This document shows, piece after piece, positions 26,202 through 34,732 of a stretch of 64,000 nt of DNA. Made by a program: the position numbers and the translations under genes. How positions within the stretch are numbered: the first letter of the stretch is position 1; the number at the start of each line of letters is the position of its first letter. Under the pieces are notes generated by a model. The model worked only from the letters and a program-made list of their open reading frames with translations. It ran no database searches and was not told the origin of the DNA. This DNA is from Paenibacillus ginsengarvi (GTDB lineage: Bacteria > Bacillota > Bacilli > Paenibacillales > NBRC-103111): positions 558,001 to 622,000 of the forward strand of contig NZ_RBAH01000001.1 in NCBI RefSeq assembly GCF_003626695.1. Direction: 5' to 3'.

Positions 26202-26648
26202 TTACGTATAATAAGGAACAAGTACGTAGTAAGCGATAAGGGCAATACCGCCTAGAACGGCCGACCAGGTTCCGAGCGCCCGGCTTCCTTGCATATAAGC
26301 GATGACGCCCAGAATGATCGCTGCCGTCCCCATCACTCCCGGGTATATAAACATGGAAGCAATCGCAAGCACAAGTCCAATCCAGCCGACGGTTTGTCCG
26401 CCTTTTACGGTATCGTCCACTTCGGTATCACGGTAATCGGCCCGTTCCAGGCCAAGATCCTCGTTCGGACGGGCAGGCGCTTGTCCGAGCATCATCGGGG
26501 CTGCGGGCGTAACCTCGGCGCCGAACTCCTCGTCGAATCCTTCCACACTTCCGTTTCGCCGCACTTCCCGGTTGTTCGGGTTGTCCAACTTCTCGGCGCC
26601 CGTTCCGAACCCTTTTTCCTCGTATTCGTCAAACCGGTTTTCGTTCAC
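26202..26648 (-). CDS. Small protein with acidic N-terminus and C-terminal membrane helices
   Basis: 148 aa. Residues 1-80 are hydrophilic and acidic (MNENRFDEYEEKGFGTG, DLGLERADYRDTEVDD). Residues about 84-146 form two or three membrane helices with Gly-rich turns, like DUF4190-type proteins. Start GTG 26648 with GGGAGGG upstream. No function can be given; it may face the cytoplasm with its acidic part. Confidence 0.72.
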   Translation of the reverse strand: MNENRFDEYEEKGFGTGAEKLDNPNNREVRRNGSVEGFDEEFGAEVTPAAPMMLGQAPARPNEDLGLERADYRDTEVDDTVKGGQTVGWIGLVLAIASMFIYPGVMGTAAIILGVIAYMQGSRALGTWSAVLGGIALIAYYVLVPYYT

Positions 26649-26688
26649 TTGGCTTTCCCTCCCTGGTTACGATTGTCATAAGCACACA

Positions 26689-26901
26689 TTATTTTTGCTT
26701 GAACGTATGGCAGCATGTTACAGAGGATGAAGGCGCCCGGTCTTTATGATCGGAGTCGAACGATTCTCCGGCAAATTCTTCATCGAAGGACGCTTTAGCA
26801 TGGCTGTCGATGTCGATCATGATCGCGTCCGCCTGGCAATTATTGTTCTCGCCCCAATATGCGCAGTTCGAAACGCTGCATTTCACGAGTGGCTTTGCCA
26901 C
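26689..26901 (-). CDS. DUF1540 protein with four cysteines
   Basis: 70 aa. Starts MAKPLVKCSVSNCAYWGENNNC and ends VTCCHTF, the DUF1540 cysteine pattern that probably binds metal. GTG 26901 start with a nearly perfect GGAGGTGAT ribosome site nine bases upstream. The start codon lies in a 6-bp perfect hairpin, AGTGGC-AAA-GCCACT. Members are often spore-related and of unknown role. Confidence 0.85.
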   Translation of the reverse strand: MAKPLVKCSVSNCAYWGENNNCQADAIMIDIDSHAKASFDEEFAGESFDSDHKDRAPSSSVTCCHTFKQK

Positions 26902-26991
26902 TGCACATCACCTCCACTCACAATATACCCGCGTTGGTTGGGACTTATCCGAGGGGGCGGCTGGGGAACCGGGCAAACTAATCTCAAAACG

Positions 26992-27020
26992 CAAAAAAGA
27001 TGCGGGCATCCGCATCTTTC
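26992..27020 (-). terminator. Terminator of ypuI
   Basis: On the minus strand AAGATGCGG pairs with CCGCATCTT across a four-base loop, followed by TTTTTTG. It lies 34 bases beyond the ypuI stop codon. Confidence 0.88.
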
Positions 27021-27053
27021 CATAAAGCTTCCATAATGTAGGCTTGTTCCACG

Positions 27054-27554
27054 TTACACGCGTTCGCCCTGCATTCTGCGCTGAGTCATATAATCCGTTT
27101 CGTAATAAGTTAAGTCTTCGCGCAATTCCTCGAAAATTTTGGACAGCTCGATCGTCAAATTGCGGGCTTCGCGGCTCGGCTTTTTGCGGAAGCGGATCGC
27201 ATCCTGACCGGTATAGGCATATCGTCCGTCTTCGGAGTAGCATTCATTCTGCGGGTAATAAAAGCCGTTTACGCAGTTATGGTAAACATCGTACAAAGTG
27301 CGTTCGGCGAATTCTTCATTAAAATTCGGACGGCGCAAGCTGCCGCCCAATTTCTCGTATGCTACTTCGCAAAAAACGAGCAGATGTCTCATATCGGACA
27401 AATAGCCGCGGTAAAACTCTTCCATCGCAGGATCGCTCTCGGTCAAAAGCTGGGGCATGCTGTAATGGTTCAGGAAAAGCTCCATTTTGGCGATTGCTTC
27501 TTTTAATTTGGTCCGGGTCGTTTCGCATAAATTTTTCACTTGGCCCGTTGTCAT
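27054..27554 (-). CDS. ypuI: YpuI family protein (DUF3907)
   Basis: 166 aa, soluble and helical (KNLCETTRTKLKEAIAKMELFLNHYS). Later parts include FNEEFAERTLYDVYHNCVNGFYYPQNECY and a Tyr/Arg-rich C-terminus. The pattern matches Bacillus YpuI (DUF3907), which has no known function. Start ATG 27554 with GGAGG upstream. Its 5' side is free of genes for 670 bases, taken up by repeats. Confidence 0.85.
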   Translation of the reverse strand: MTTGQVKNLCETTRTKLKEAIAKMELFLNHYSMPQLLTESDPAMEEFYRGYLSDMRHLLVFCEVAYEKLGGSLRRPNFNEEFAERTLYDVYHNCVNGFYYPQNECYSEDGRYAYTGQDAIRFRKKPSREARNLTIELSKIFEELREDLTYYETDYMTQRRMQGERV

Positions 27555-27651
27555 CTTGACTAACCTCCTCCAATATGTCGGAACGGTTCGCGAACGAACC
27601 CGTTTTCACTACCCTGATTATTACTATCGTACCATAATTCGCTCGCAAAAG

Positions 27652-28117
27652 TAAGAAAAACGTCTATCGACGTACTTCATGGACGAGCGACCGCGACTGT
27701 ACCCCACAAAGTGAAGAAAAGCTACGAAGCACATTCCGACTACTTTGCGGGGACCCCTAACCAGCAGAAGTTTTCTTGGTAAAGAAAGTCGTATTTCGTT
27801 TCGCTTTAACGCTTTACCGAACTTAAACTTTCTTTAACGATAAGAAAAACGTCTATCGACGTACTTCATGGATGAGCGACCGCGACTGTACCCCACAAAG
27901 TGAAGAAAAGCTACGAAGCACATTCCGTCGGAGCAGCTTGCTGCTCTCGCAACAATAGCTTCAATTGGAACACGGATGCCCATCACCCGAATTTCTTCGA
28001 TAAAAGCTATTGTTACTACTTTGCGGGGACCCCTAACCAGCAGAAGTTTTTCTTGGTAAAGAAAGTCGTATTTCGTTTCGCTTTAACGCTTTACCGAACT
28101 TAAACATTCTTTAACGA
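27652..28117 (+). repeat. Tandem pair of a composite intergenic repeat
   Basis: Two direct copies: 27652-27840 (189 bases) and 27841-28117 (277 bases). They differ by two substitutions, one added T and an 87-base insert in the second. Each copy holds GAAAAACGTCTATCGACGT, an outer element CCCCACAAAGT..ACTTTGCGGGGACCCC (27702-27758; 27891-28034) and a 76-base block that matches 7345-7417. The block has a TAAAGAAAGT/ACTTTCTTTA inverted repeat (27780-27789 and 27827-27836). No gene is supported between 27555 and 28226. Confidence 0.9.
27928..28014 (+). repeat. 87-base insert in the loop of the second tandem copy
   Basis: The element is otherwise the same as its tandem neighbour, so this block is an insertion or was lost from copy 1. 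It holds GGAGCAGCTTGCTGCTC, a hairpin, and a perfect inverted repeat AACAATAGCTT/AAGCTATTGTT near its two ends. No target-site duplication could be defined because AC-type bases at the edge are ambiguous. Confidence 0.75.
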
Positions 28118-28226
28118 TAAGACGGGTCATGCCTGAAGACCAATTCCGGGAAGCAAAAAACGCGATGCATAATTCCACCCGTCCTGTCTCACCTTAACAT
28201 CATATATACAAGGAGGACGCCTTATT

Positions 28227-30062
28227 ATGTGGAAAAGACTCGCATCCGCTTCCCTCATTGCCGTTTTCGCGTTGTTCATCGTTACGGCGATTTATCGAAG
28301 CAAAGCTCCACACGTACCGGACACGCAAAATCCGTCCCCGTCGCATGAAATGTCGATCAAACAATCGATGCTCGAACAAAACGTAAAAATGACGGAGCAG
28401 ATGTGCCGCACGCAATGCTCGCTCGATTTCAAGCAGGCACTTCATCAATTAAACATCGGAACGCGGGGCGATGTCAAGTCCGTGCTGGACGAAGTGCGCC
28501 GGGAGCACAGCCATATGAAATATTTGGAATGGAGCGGCCTCAAGGCGGACAAAAACACCGCTTTTTCCGGTCATATCCCCGAGCCGATGGTCCCGCAGCT
28601 TGCGCCCCTTCTTGTCGATGCGAGAAAATCAGTGCAGGCCGGCAAACCTTATCAATCCGCCAAAATCGGAGAAGGCGAGCAGCAATATATCGTGATGGGC
28701 GAGCTGTCCGAAGGCGGAGAGATGTCGCTAATCGGCATCATTCACGAGGATCTGCTGCATAAGGTAGCCATCGATCAGCGCAAAAACTTGCGCCTCGTTC
28801 CGTATCCGAGCGACAAACGGTGGAAAATCGAATCCGTCGATTCGAAAACGCTGGAGGACGTCAAAGTCGATCACCCCGAAGACAACGAGGGTACAAGCCA
28901 TTATCATGTCAATCAGATCGTCGTCAAGTTTCAGAATGAACCGACGCCCGGCGAGCTGGAGCAGTATCGCAAAGATATCGACGCGGTTCATACGGAAAAA
29001 GTCGGCAATACGTATGTATTCGAATCGACAAAGCTGGAAGCGAAGCAGCTTATGAACTATTTCCAAAGCAAAAACGTCGAATTTGCCGAGCCCCATTTTC
29101 TGTACATGACTAATGAAGCGATAGAACCGAACGACAAGCTGTTTGCCAAGTACCAGTGGAACCTTCCCGCGATCGAGACGATTCCCGGCTGGGATGTGAA
29201 CCGCGGAAGCGAAGACGTCCTCGTCGCGGTTGTCGATACGGGTGTGGACTTGAACCACCCGGACTTGAAAGGCCGCACAGTGGCGGGTATGAACATCGTA
29301 AACAAAGGCGCCGAGCCGCTGGACGATGTCGGGCATGGCACACATGTGGCAGGCGTTATTTCGGCGCTTGTGAACAATGACGAAGGTGTTGCGGGCATAT
29401 CTTGGTATAACAAAATTATGCCGGTCAAGGTTCTTGACGAGAGCGGCGCCGGTAGCACATATGCAGTTGCCCAGGGAATTATATGGGCTGCGGATCATGG
29501 CGCCAAAGTCATCAATATGAGCCTTGGCAACTACGCCGATTCGCAATTTTTGCACGATGCCATCAAGTACGCCTACGATAAGGATATTGTGCTGATCGCG
29601 GCAAGCGGCAACGACAATACGGAGCGCCCCGGTTATCCGGCCGCTTATCCCGAAGTATTTGCCGTTGCCGCAACCGATTCGAACAAGCAGAAGGCGTCGT
29701 TCTCCAACTACGGCGACTATATCGACGTAGCGGCCCCGGGGGTTAATATCGCCAGCACGTACCCGGACAATCACTACGCGGCGCTGTCCGGCACCTCCAT
29801 GGCCAGCCCCCATGTGACGGCGCTCGCGGCCTTGATCCGTTCAGCCAATCCGCTGCTCAAAAATACCGAAGTGATGGAAATTATGCGCAAAACGGCCATC
29901 GACTTGGGCGATAGCGGCAAAGACAAATATTTCGGTTACGGGCAGATCGACATTGTAGAGGCATTGTCGCAGGCGGCGCAATCGCGCGAAGCTTTAACGC
30001 TGTGGCCGCAATGGTTCGAGCGGGAAGCGGACCGTCTCGCGCTGAAGTACAAGGGGAAATAG
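28227..30062 (+). CDS. Subtilisin-like S8 serine peptidase with a long N-terminal region
   Basis: 611 aa. A membrane anchor or signal (about 5-22) is followed by a propeptide-like region of about 300 residues. The peptidase part has the catalytic triad Asp337 (VAVVDTGVD), His370 (GHGTHVAG) and Ser524 (GTSMASPH), and Asn462 for the oxyanion hole (AASGND). The start ATG 28227 has AAGGAGG ten bases upstream. The product is exported or membrane-anchored. Between the repeat and the start codon there is a distant inverted repeat GACGGGT/ACCCGTC (28121-28127 and 28177-28183). Confidence 0.94.
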   Translation: MWKRLASASLIAVFALFIVTAIYRSKAPHVPDTQNPSPSHEMSIKQSMLEQNVKMTEQMCRTQCSLDFKQALHQLNIGTRGDVKSVLDEVRREHSHMKYLEWSGLKADKNTAFSGHIPEPMVPQLAPLLVDARKSVQAGKPYQSAKIGEGEQQYIVMGELSEGGEMSLIGIIHEDLLHKVAIDQRKNLRLVPYPSDKRWKIESVDSKTLEDVKVDHPEDNEGTSHYHVNQIVVKFQNEPTPGELEQYRKDIDAVHTEKVGNTYVFESTKLEAKQLMNYFQSKNVEFAEPHFLYMTNEAIEPNDKLFAKYQWNLPAIETIPGWDVNRGSEDVLVAVVDTGVDLNHPDLKGRTVAGMNIVNKGAEPLDDVGHGTHVAGVISALVNNDEGVAGISWYNKIMPVKVLDESGAGSTYAVAQGIIWAADHGAKVINMSLGNYADSQFLHDAIKYAYDKDIVLIAASGNDNTERPGYPAAYPEVFAVAATDSNKQKASFSNYGDYIDVAAPGVNIASTYPDNHYAALSGTSMASPHVTALAALIRSANPLLKNTEVMEIMRKTAIDLGDSGKDKYFGYGQIDIVEALSQAAQSREALTLWPQWFEREADRLALKYKGK

Positions 30063-30071
30063 GATTTAATA

Positions 30072-30129
30072 CCCCACAAAGTGGAGCCCAGGCTTCGAAG
30101 CATTTTCCAATTACTTTGCGGGGAGCCCC
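30072..30129 (+). repeat. Intact copy of the CCCCACAAAGT..ACTTTGCGGGG repeat
   Basis: 58 bases directly after the S8 stop codon: CCCCACAAAGTGGAGCCC, an inner GGCTTCGAAGC palindrome, and TACTTTGCGGGGAGCCCC. The 11-base outer arms pair with one mismatch and the ends are GC-rich. This is the simplest member of the family seen in this window. Confidence 0.75.
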
Positions 30130-30131
30130 AA

Positions 30132-30168
30132 AACTTAAACCGAAAGGCGGCCCTGGCGGGCCGCCTTG
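30132..30168. terminator. Hairpin terminator between the S8 gene and rnpB
   Basis: Stem GGCGGCC/GGCCGCC with a six-base loop. On the minus strand, after the 3' end of rnpB, it is followed by TTTCGGTTTAAGTTTT; on the plus strand the T-run is weak. It is mainly a terminator for rnpB and may also end the S8 transcript. Confidence 0.7.
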
Positions 30169-30200
30169 TCATGTTTGGCATTGATATAAAGTGTGGCATG

Positions 30201-30614
30201 CGGAAAGCTTGCCGTAAGCCGGGTTCTGTCCTTCTGGTGGTCGTAACGGGCACCACAACCCTCCCACCGTTGAAGTGACAATCATCTATCTACGTCCGAC
30301 ATTGCTGCCGGACTTTAGCGACCAACCCGAACGCACCTCGGGCAAAGGCTGCGGAACCGGCATAGCCGTCCGCCACGTTCTCTTCGGTCTTGCTCCAAGT
30401 GGGGTTTACCAGGGAATAAGTCACCCTATCCCCTCGTGGTCTCTTACACCACGGTTCCACCCTTGCCTGTTCGCCTTGCGGCGTCATCGGCGGTCCATTT
30501 CTGTGGCACTATCCTTCAACTTGCGCTGACTGGACGTTATCCAGCACCCTGCCCTGCGGAGCCCGGACTTTCCTCCCGTGCGTTAGCACCGGCGATTGTC
30601 TGTCAAACTTTCCG
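30201..30614 (-). ncRNA. rnpB: RNase P RNA (bacterial type B)
   Basis: 414 nt. The minus strand has the 5' core GAGGAAAGTCCGGGCT and the 3' core ACAGAACCCGGCTTA, the universal RNase P signatures. The ends pair as P1: CGGAAAGTTTG (30614-30604) with CAAGCTTTCCG (30211-30201), 11 pairs with one G-U. The length fits the Bacillus type (about 400 nt). The RNA is the catalytic part that cuts the 5' leader from tRNA precursors, with RnpA as protein partner. Confidence 0.97.
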
Positions 30615-30625
30615 AAACTGTATCT

Positions 30626-30654
30626 AGTATACTGGACGAAGCCGCTTCCTGCAA
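30626..30654 (-). promoter_or_regulatory. Sigma-A promoter of rnpB
   Basis: On the minus strand TTGCAG (30649-30654), 17 bases, TATACT (30626-30631). The expected start of transcription, about 30619, falls a few bases before the P1 helix. Confidence 0.9.
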
Positions 30655-30718
30655 CCCCGTATGTTCTGCCTGAACAGGAGAATGCTGCGAAATTTGCCAT
30701 AGGTCTGCTTTCCGGTCT

Positions 30719-31834
30719 TTACAGCAGCTTGAAAGTTTCCGTATCGACAGCGGATGCGACCGCGCGCGTAGCCGACTTCTGCTCTGTCAGCCGGGATTGC
30801 AGCCACGCCGCCACACCGGCCTTCATTATTTTCTCCGCGTTGTGACCGGGGTCGACAATAGCGATCCCTGCGGCAAGCGCATCTTGTGCCGTATGGTAGT
30901 CAATATCCCCGGTGACAAGCACGTCGGCGCCGGCGAATATCGCGTGCCGCACATAACGGCTGCCGGAACCGCCGAGCACGGCCACTTTACGAATTTCTTT
31001 ATCCGGGACACCGACGACACGCACGAACGGAACGTCAAGCGCTTGCTTGACATGCTCCCCGAAAGCGGAAAGCGATATCGCCTCCGGCAGCTTCCCGACC
31101 CGTCCGAGTCCGAACGTGCGCCCGTTCAGATCCATCGGATACAAATCGTAAGCAACCTCCTCGTAAGGATGCGCCTTGAGCATTGCCTGAACAACTTTTT
31201 TCTCGGCGCTGGCCGGCACGATCGTTTCAATCCGCACCTCGGCCACTCGCTCCAGTTTTCCGAACTTGCCGATAAACGGATCGGCGCCCTCCTGCGGCAA
31301 AAAGGTGCCGGTACCCGAAATATTGAAGCTGCAATGGCTGTAATGACCGATAGCTCCAGCACCGGCGGCGAACATCGCTTCGCGCACCGGCTCCTGAAGC
31401 GATTCGGGAACGAATACGACGAGTTTCTTCAGCTTGTCGGTATGAATGTCCTCCAAATGCCCGGTCACGGTCAGCCCGAGCGCTTCCGCCATCATATCGT
31501 TGACGCCGCCATCCGCTACGTCCAGATTCGTGTGCGCGATGTATACGGCTATGTCGTGCTTGATCAGCTTCTCGTACAAGCGTCCGGCAGGCGTATCGGT
31601 TTGCAGGTGCGAAAGCGGGCGATAAATGATCGCATGATGTGCTATGATAAGCTCCGCCTTTAGAGCGATCGCTTCGTCCACGACCTCGTCCGTCACATCC
31701 AGCGTCACGAGCACCGTACTTATGTCTTTGCGCAGGGAGCCTAGCTGCAGACCGATTTTGTCATCCGGCACGGCTATATGCTTAGGCGCCAGCCGCTCCA
31801 TAAGCGCTACGACGGTTTGACCTTTTGCCAACAA
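30719..31834 (-). CDS. yqfO: Nif3-like dinuclear metal-centre protein (YqfO type)
   Basis: 371 aa. An N-terminal Nif3 domain with AHHAIIYRPLS, a middle CutA-like insertion (about 135-235, IETIVPASAEKKVVQAMLKAHPYEEVAYDLYPMD) and the C-terminal Nif3 part with GDIDYHTAQDA and VDPGHNAEK. The His residues form a two-metal site. The substrate is uncertain; GTP cyclohydrolase 1 type 2 annotation is a family label only. Start TTG 31834 with AGAGGAGG seven bases upstream, overlapping trmK by 28 bases. Confidence 0.93.
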   Translation of the reverse strand: MLAKGQTVVALMERLAPKHIAVPDDKIGLQLGSLRKDISTVLVTLDVTDEVVDEAIALKAELIIAHHAIIYRPLSHLQTDTPAGRLYEKLIKHDIAVYIAHTNLDVADGGVNDMMAEALGLTVTGHLEDIHTDKLKKLVVFVPESLQEPVREAMFAAGAGAIGHYSHCSFNISGTGTFLPQEGADPFIGKFGKLERVAEVRIETIVPASAEKKVVQAMLKAHPYEEVAYDLYPMDLNGRTFGLGRVGKLPEAISLSAFGEHVKQALDVPFVRVVGVPDKEIRKVAVLGGSGSRYVRHAIFAGADVLVTGDIDYHTAQDALAAGIAIVDPGHNAEKIMKAGVAAWLQSRLTEQKSATRAVASAVDTETFKLL

Positions 31835-32571
31835 GAGAGTACCTCCTCTATGCGTTCACGTTCTGCAAGAAGCTCCTGCTGCCGCTTATAGGCAGCTTCC
31901 GTACCTCCCCGGGTCATGCCCGCGATGATATGGCTGATTTTCTCGATCTCGGATTTCCATTTGTCGTAAAAGGCGGCATCGCCGCGCGTAAGCAGCAGCG
32001 GGCCGTAGCGCGCCAGTTCGACGGACTCGACTATAAGTCCCTCGCCCAACCGTTTCGGGCGATATAGTTCCCTGTTGGCGGAAGCGGCATCTGGGTGGCG
32101 ATAGGCGCATAAGATTTCGTAAAACTTGCCGTCTTCCTCCAGCACCGTTTCGTCATGCAGGACCCAATCATTCCTTACGAGCCAGTGGCGCACCTGATCC
32201 TCCGCCACGTTCGGCTGCAAAACCAGCGTCCGTACCGAGGCCAGCTTCGGCTTTCCTTCCTCCAAAATCGAGACGATGAGCGCCCCGCCCATGCCGGCGA
32301 TTGTAACCACGTCGACTTCATGTTCGTCTATAACAGCCAGCCCGTTGCCTTGTCGAACTGAAATGACGGAGCCGAGCCCAGCCTCTTTGACTTGTTTGCT
32401 TGCGGCTTCGAATGGGCCGTCGTTAATTTCGCCAGCTACCGCATAGGCAACACGTCCGGTTTGCGCCAAATATACTGGCAACAGCGCGTGATCCGAGCCA
32501 ATATCGGCTACTTTGGCTCCCTCCGGCACATAGGAGGCAATCGTATGTAATCTTTTCGATAATTTGACCAT
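31807..32571 (-). CDS. trmK: tRNA (adenine(22)-N1)-methyltransferase TrmK
   Basis: 254 aa. The N-terminal Rossmann domain has the SAM motif VADIGSDHALLPVYLA and later VVTIAGMGGALI with the conserved GMGG and NV region (LQPNVAEDQVRHWL). The helical C-terminus matches TrmK of Bacillus (YqfN), which methylates N1 of A22 in tRNA. ATG 32571 follows the stop of the upstream gene by two bases; a longer TTG start at 32589 overlaps that gene. Confidence 0.94.
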   Translation of the reverse strand: MVKLSKRLHTIASYVPEGAKVADIGSDHALLPVYLAQTGRVAYAVAGEINDGPFEAASKQVKEAGLGSVISVRQGNGLAVIDEHEVDVVTIAGMGGALIVSILEEGKPKLASVRTLVLQPNVAEDQVRHWLVRNDWVLHDETVLEEDGKFYEILCAYRHPDAASANRELYRPKRLGEGLIVESVELARYGPLLLTRGDAAFYDKWKSEIEKISHIIAGMTRGGTEAAYKRQQELLAERERIEEVLSCWQKVKPS

Positions 32572-32572
32572 A

Positions 32573-33397
32573 TCAGAAAACCCACTCAATCCATTTTTTT
32601 CGTAAGCCGAACAGTAGGGCTGCAGCCGTTATCAGCTTGCAGAGCAACAGCAGTTGAATCAGCGTCCCGCTTATTTCCCCCGTGTACATGCCATAAAGTT
32701 CCGGCATCCACCATAACGTAAAACCGACCAGCAGCAGTACGGCTCCCGCCGACTTGCTCGCCCGATGGAGCAGCCAGCCCAACCAGCAAAACAGTACGCA
32801 AAGCGGCAGCCAGCTTAGCTGGGCTCCGATCCATCCGAGCTCAACCCGCTCATGCAGCAAATACGCGTATACCAGTACGAGTCCGCTCCAGCCGCAATAA
32901 TGAAACAATCCCATACGGGCAAGCAGTCCGATCACAATCCAGATCATGCTGCAAAACGCTACATACGCAAGCGCTATGGAAGGTTCGTTCATGTCGTGCA
33001 AGCGAAGCAAATAAAAGCCCGCGCCAAGCAGCGCAATCGAGCCGAGTCCGACGAGAGCATAACCGATAATCGGCGCTTTGCGCGCATACTTAAAACCGAA
33101 CCCGTAGCAAATCCCAACAACAAGCACAACTGACATAATTTGCAATGGAAAACGAAAAGCGTTAAAATGAAACACGATATAAGCGATCAACGCCGACAAA
33201 ACGCATCCGAGCAGCCAAACTTTCCAGTTGCTGTTCTGGATTGCATTTTTGGAAACGCCAAGTACGCTGAAATCTTTGTCGGCCGGCTTCGCATCGTACA
33301 GATTCATCAAGAAATCGCAATAATGCTCGGGAAGCAGCTTGCTTCTGCGCCACTGCTCGATTTCATATATAATAATTTTCCGTTTCTCCTGTTCCAT
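32573..33397 (-). CDS. Polytopic membrane protein between rpoD and trmK
   Basis: 274 aa. A soluble N-terminus of about 50 residues (WRRSKLLPEHYCDFLMNLYD) is followed by eight or so transmembrane helices, with the pattern of DUF2157-like proteins. Start ATG 33397. The place of the gene, downstream of rpoD and one base before trmK, is held in Bacillus by an unrelated gene (cccA), so this is a lineage-specific occupant. The function is unknown. Confidence 0.78.
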   Translation of the reverse strand: MEQEKRKIIIYEIEQWRRSKLLPEHYCDFLMNLYDAKPADKDFSVLGVSKNAIQNSNWKVWLLGCVLSALIAYIVFHFNAFRFPLQIMSVVLVVGICYGFGFKYARKAPIIGYALVGLGSIALLGAGFYLLRLHDMNEPSIALAYVAFCSMIWIVIGLLARMGLFHYCGWSGLVLVYAYLLHERVELGWIGAQLSWLPLCVLFCWLGWLLHRASKSAGAVLLLVGFTLWWMPELYGMYTGEISGTLIQLLLLCKLITAAALLFGLRKKWIEWVF

Positions 33398-33467
33398 TCA
33401 GGAAGGTAACCTCCGGGCCAAGGAAATGAGGGTTATCATACGACTAGCGATTCGGGTTAAATTCAAG

Positions 33468-33506
33468 GAAGACCTTGCTGTAGCTTTCGATACAGAAAGG
33501 TCTCCG
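33468..33506. terminator. Long imperfect hairpin downstream of rpoD
   Basis: GGA-GACCTT-CTGTA pairs with TACAG-AAGGTC-TCC around an eight-base loop, with one mismatch and one bulge. It begins 15 bases after the rpoD stop. On the plus strand it is followed by a T-rich run (GTTTTATTTTATTTATT); on the minus strand, the sense of rpoD, there is no T-run. It may work as a 3' stabiliser or processing site. Confidence 0.55.
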
Positions 33507-33521
33507 GCAGTTTTATTTTAT

Positions 33522-34640
33522 TTATTCAAGAAAATCTTTCAGCCGCTTGCTTCGGCTCGGGTGACGCAGCTTGCGGAGCGCCTTCGCTTCGATCTGGCGA
33601 ATGCGTTCGCGCGTAACGCCGAACACTTTGCCGACCTCCTCGAGCGTTCTTGTCCGTCCGTCGTCGAGTCCGAACCGGAGCCTGAGCACGTTTTCTTCTC
33701 TCTCCGTAAGCGTATCGAGCACGTCCTCCAGCTGTTCCTTCAGCAGTTCGTAGGCTGCCGCGTCAGCCGGCGCAAGCGCCTCTTGATCCTCAATGAAGTC
33801 TCCCAGATGCGAGTCGTCCTCTTCCCCGATCGGCGTTTCGAGCGAAACCGGCTCCTGCGCGATTTTCATAATTTCTCTGACTTTTTCGGTGCTAAGCTCC
33901 ATTTCCTTGGCAATCTCTTCCGGAAGCGGTTCTCGGCCGAGCTCCTGGAGCAATTGTCGGGAAACCCGGATGAGCTTGTTGATCGTTTCCACCATATGAA
34001 CCGGAATCCGGATCGTCCGGGCTTGGTCGGCAATGGCGCGAGTAATCGCTTGGCGAATCCACCAGGTGGCATACGTGCTGAACTTGAATCCTTTGGTGAA
34101 GTCGAACTTCTCAACCGCCTTGATCAACCCCATATTGCCTTCCTGAATCAGGTCGAGGAACAGCATCCCGCGGCCGACATAACGCTTCGCTATGCTGACT
34201 ACGAGCCGGAGGTTCGCTTCCGCCAGCCGCCGTTTCGCTTCTTCGTCGCCCTGCTCGATCCGTTTGGCCAAATCGATCTCATCATCGGCCGAGAGCAGCG
34301 GTACGCGACCGATTTCTTTCAGATACATACGAACCGGATCGTTGATCTTAATGCCGGGAGGCAGCGACAGATCGTCGTCCAGATGAAACTCGTCGTGCTC
34401 GTCGTCTTGACCGGGCGTCATTTCATCTTCTTCCGAGGAGTTGCTTACATCGATACCGAGCTCGGACAAGTGCTCAAAAAACTCATCCATCTGATCCGGA
34501 TCCTGATCGAATGGAGCCAGTTTCTCCATGATGTCTTTATAGGTGAGCGAAGAACGCTTCTTCCCGAGCTCGATCAGTTGATCTTTCACCTGTTCCAGCG
34601 TCAGTTCCGTCTCCAATTCGGTATGTTGATCGTTCGCCAT
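33522..34640 (-). CDS. rpoD: RNA polymerase primary sigma factor (SigA)
   Basis: 372 aa. Region 1.1 at the start, region 1.2 ([11 protein letters not shown]), region 2 ([27 protein letters not shown], then [15 protein letters not shown]) and region 4 with the [30 protein letters not shown]. It recognises TTGACA/TATAAT promoters such as those proposed here for rnpB and rpsU. ATG 34640 has AGGGAG upstream. It follows dnaG by 92 bases, as in other Bacillales. Confidence 0.98.
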   Translation of the reverse strand: MANDQHTELETELTLEQVKDQLIELGKKRSSLTYKDIMEKLAPFDQDPDQMDEFFEHLSELGIDVSNSSEEDEMTPGQDDEHDEFHLDDDLSLPPGIKINDPVRMYLKEIGRVPLLSADDEIDLAKRIEQGDEEAKRRLAEANLRLVVSIAKRYVGRGMLFLDLIQEGNMGLIKAVEKFDFTKGFKFSTYATWWIRQAITRAIADQARTIRIPVHMVETINKLIRVSRQLLQELGREPLPEEIAKEMELSTEKVREIMKIAQEPVSLETPIGEEDDSHLGDFIEDQEALAPADAAAYELLKEQLEDVLDTLTEREENVLRLRFGLDDGRTRTLEEVGKVFGVTRERIRQIEAKALRKLRHPSRSKRLKDFLE

Positions 34641-34732
34641 ATCCAAGCTCCCTCCTCCCTAATAATAATTAGGCGGTCCCCTCTTTCGTAACCGAACCAA
34701 GTAGCACCGCTTACAGTTTATTGTTAGGGCTA

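Noticed and set aside
27900-28103. 67-codon plus-strand frame inside the second tandem repeat
   Set aside because: It lies wholly in repeat DNA, is broken by the 87-base insert in the other copy, and has no recognisable product.
30069-30200. Transposon end or IS fragment between the S8 gene and rnpB
   Set aside because: No transposase frame or target duplication; the sequence is explained by the palindromic repeat and a terminator.
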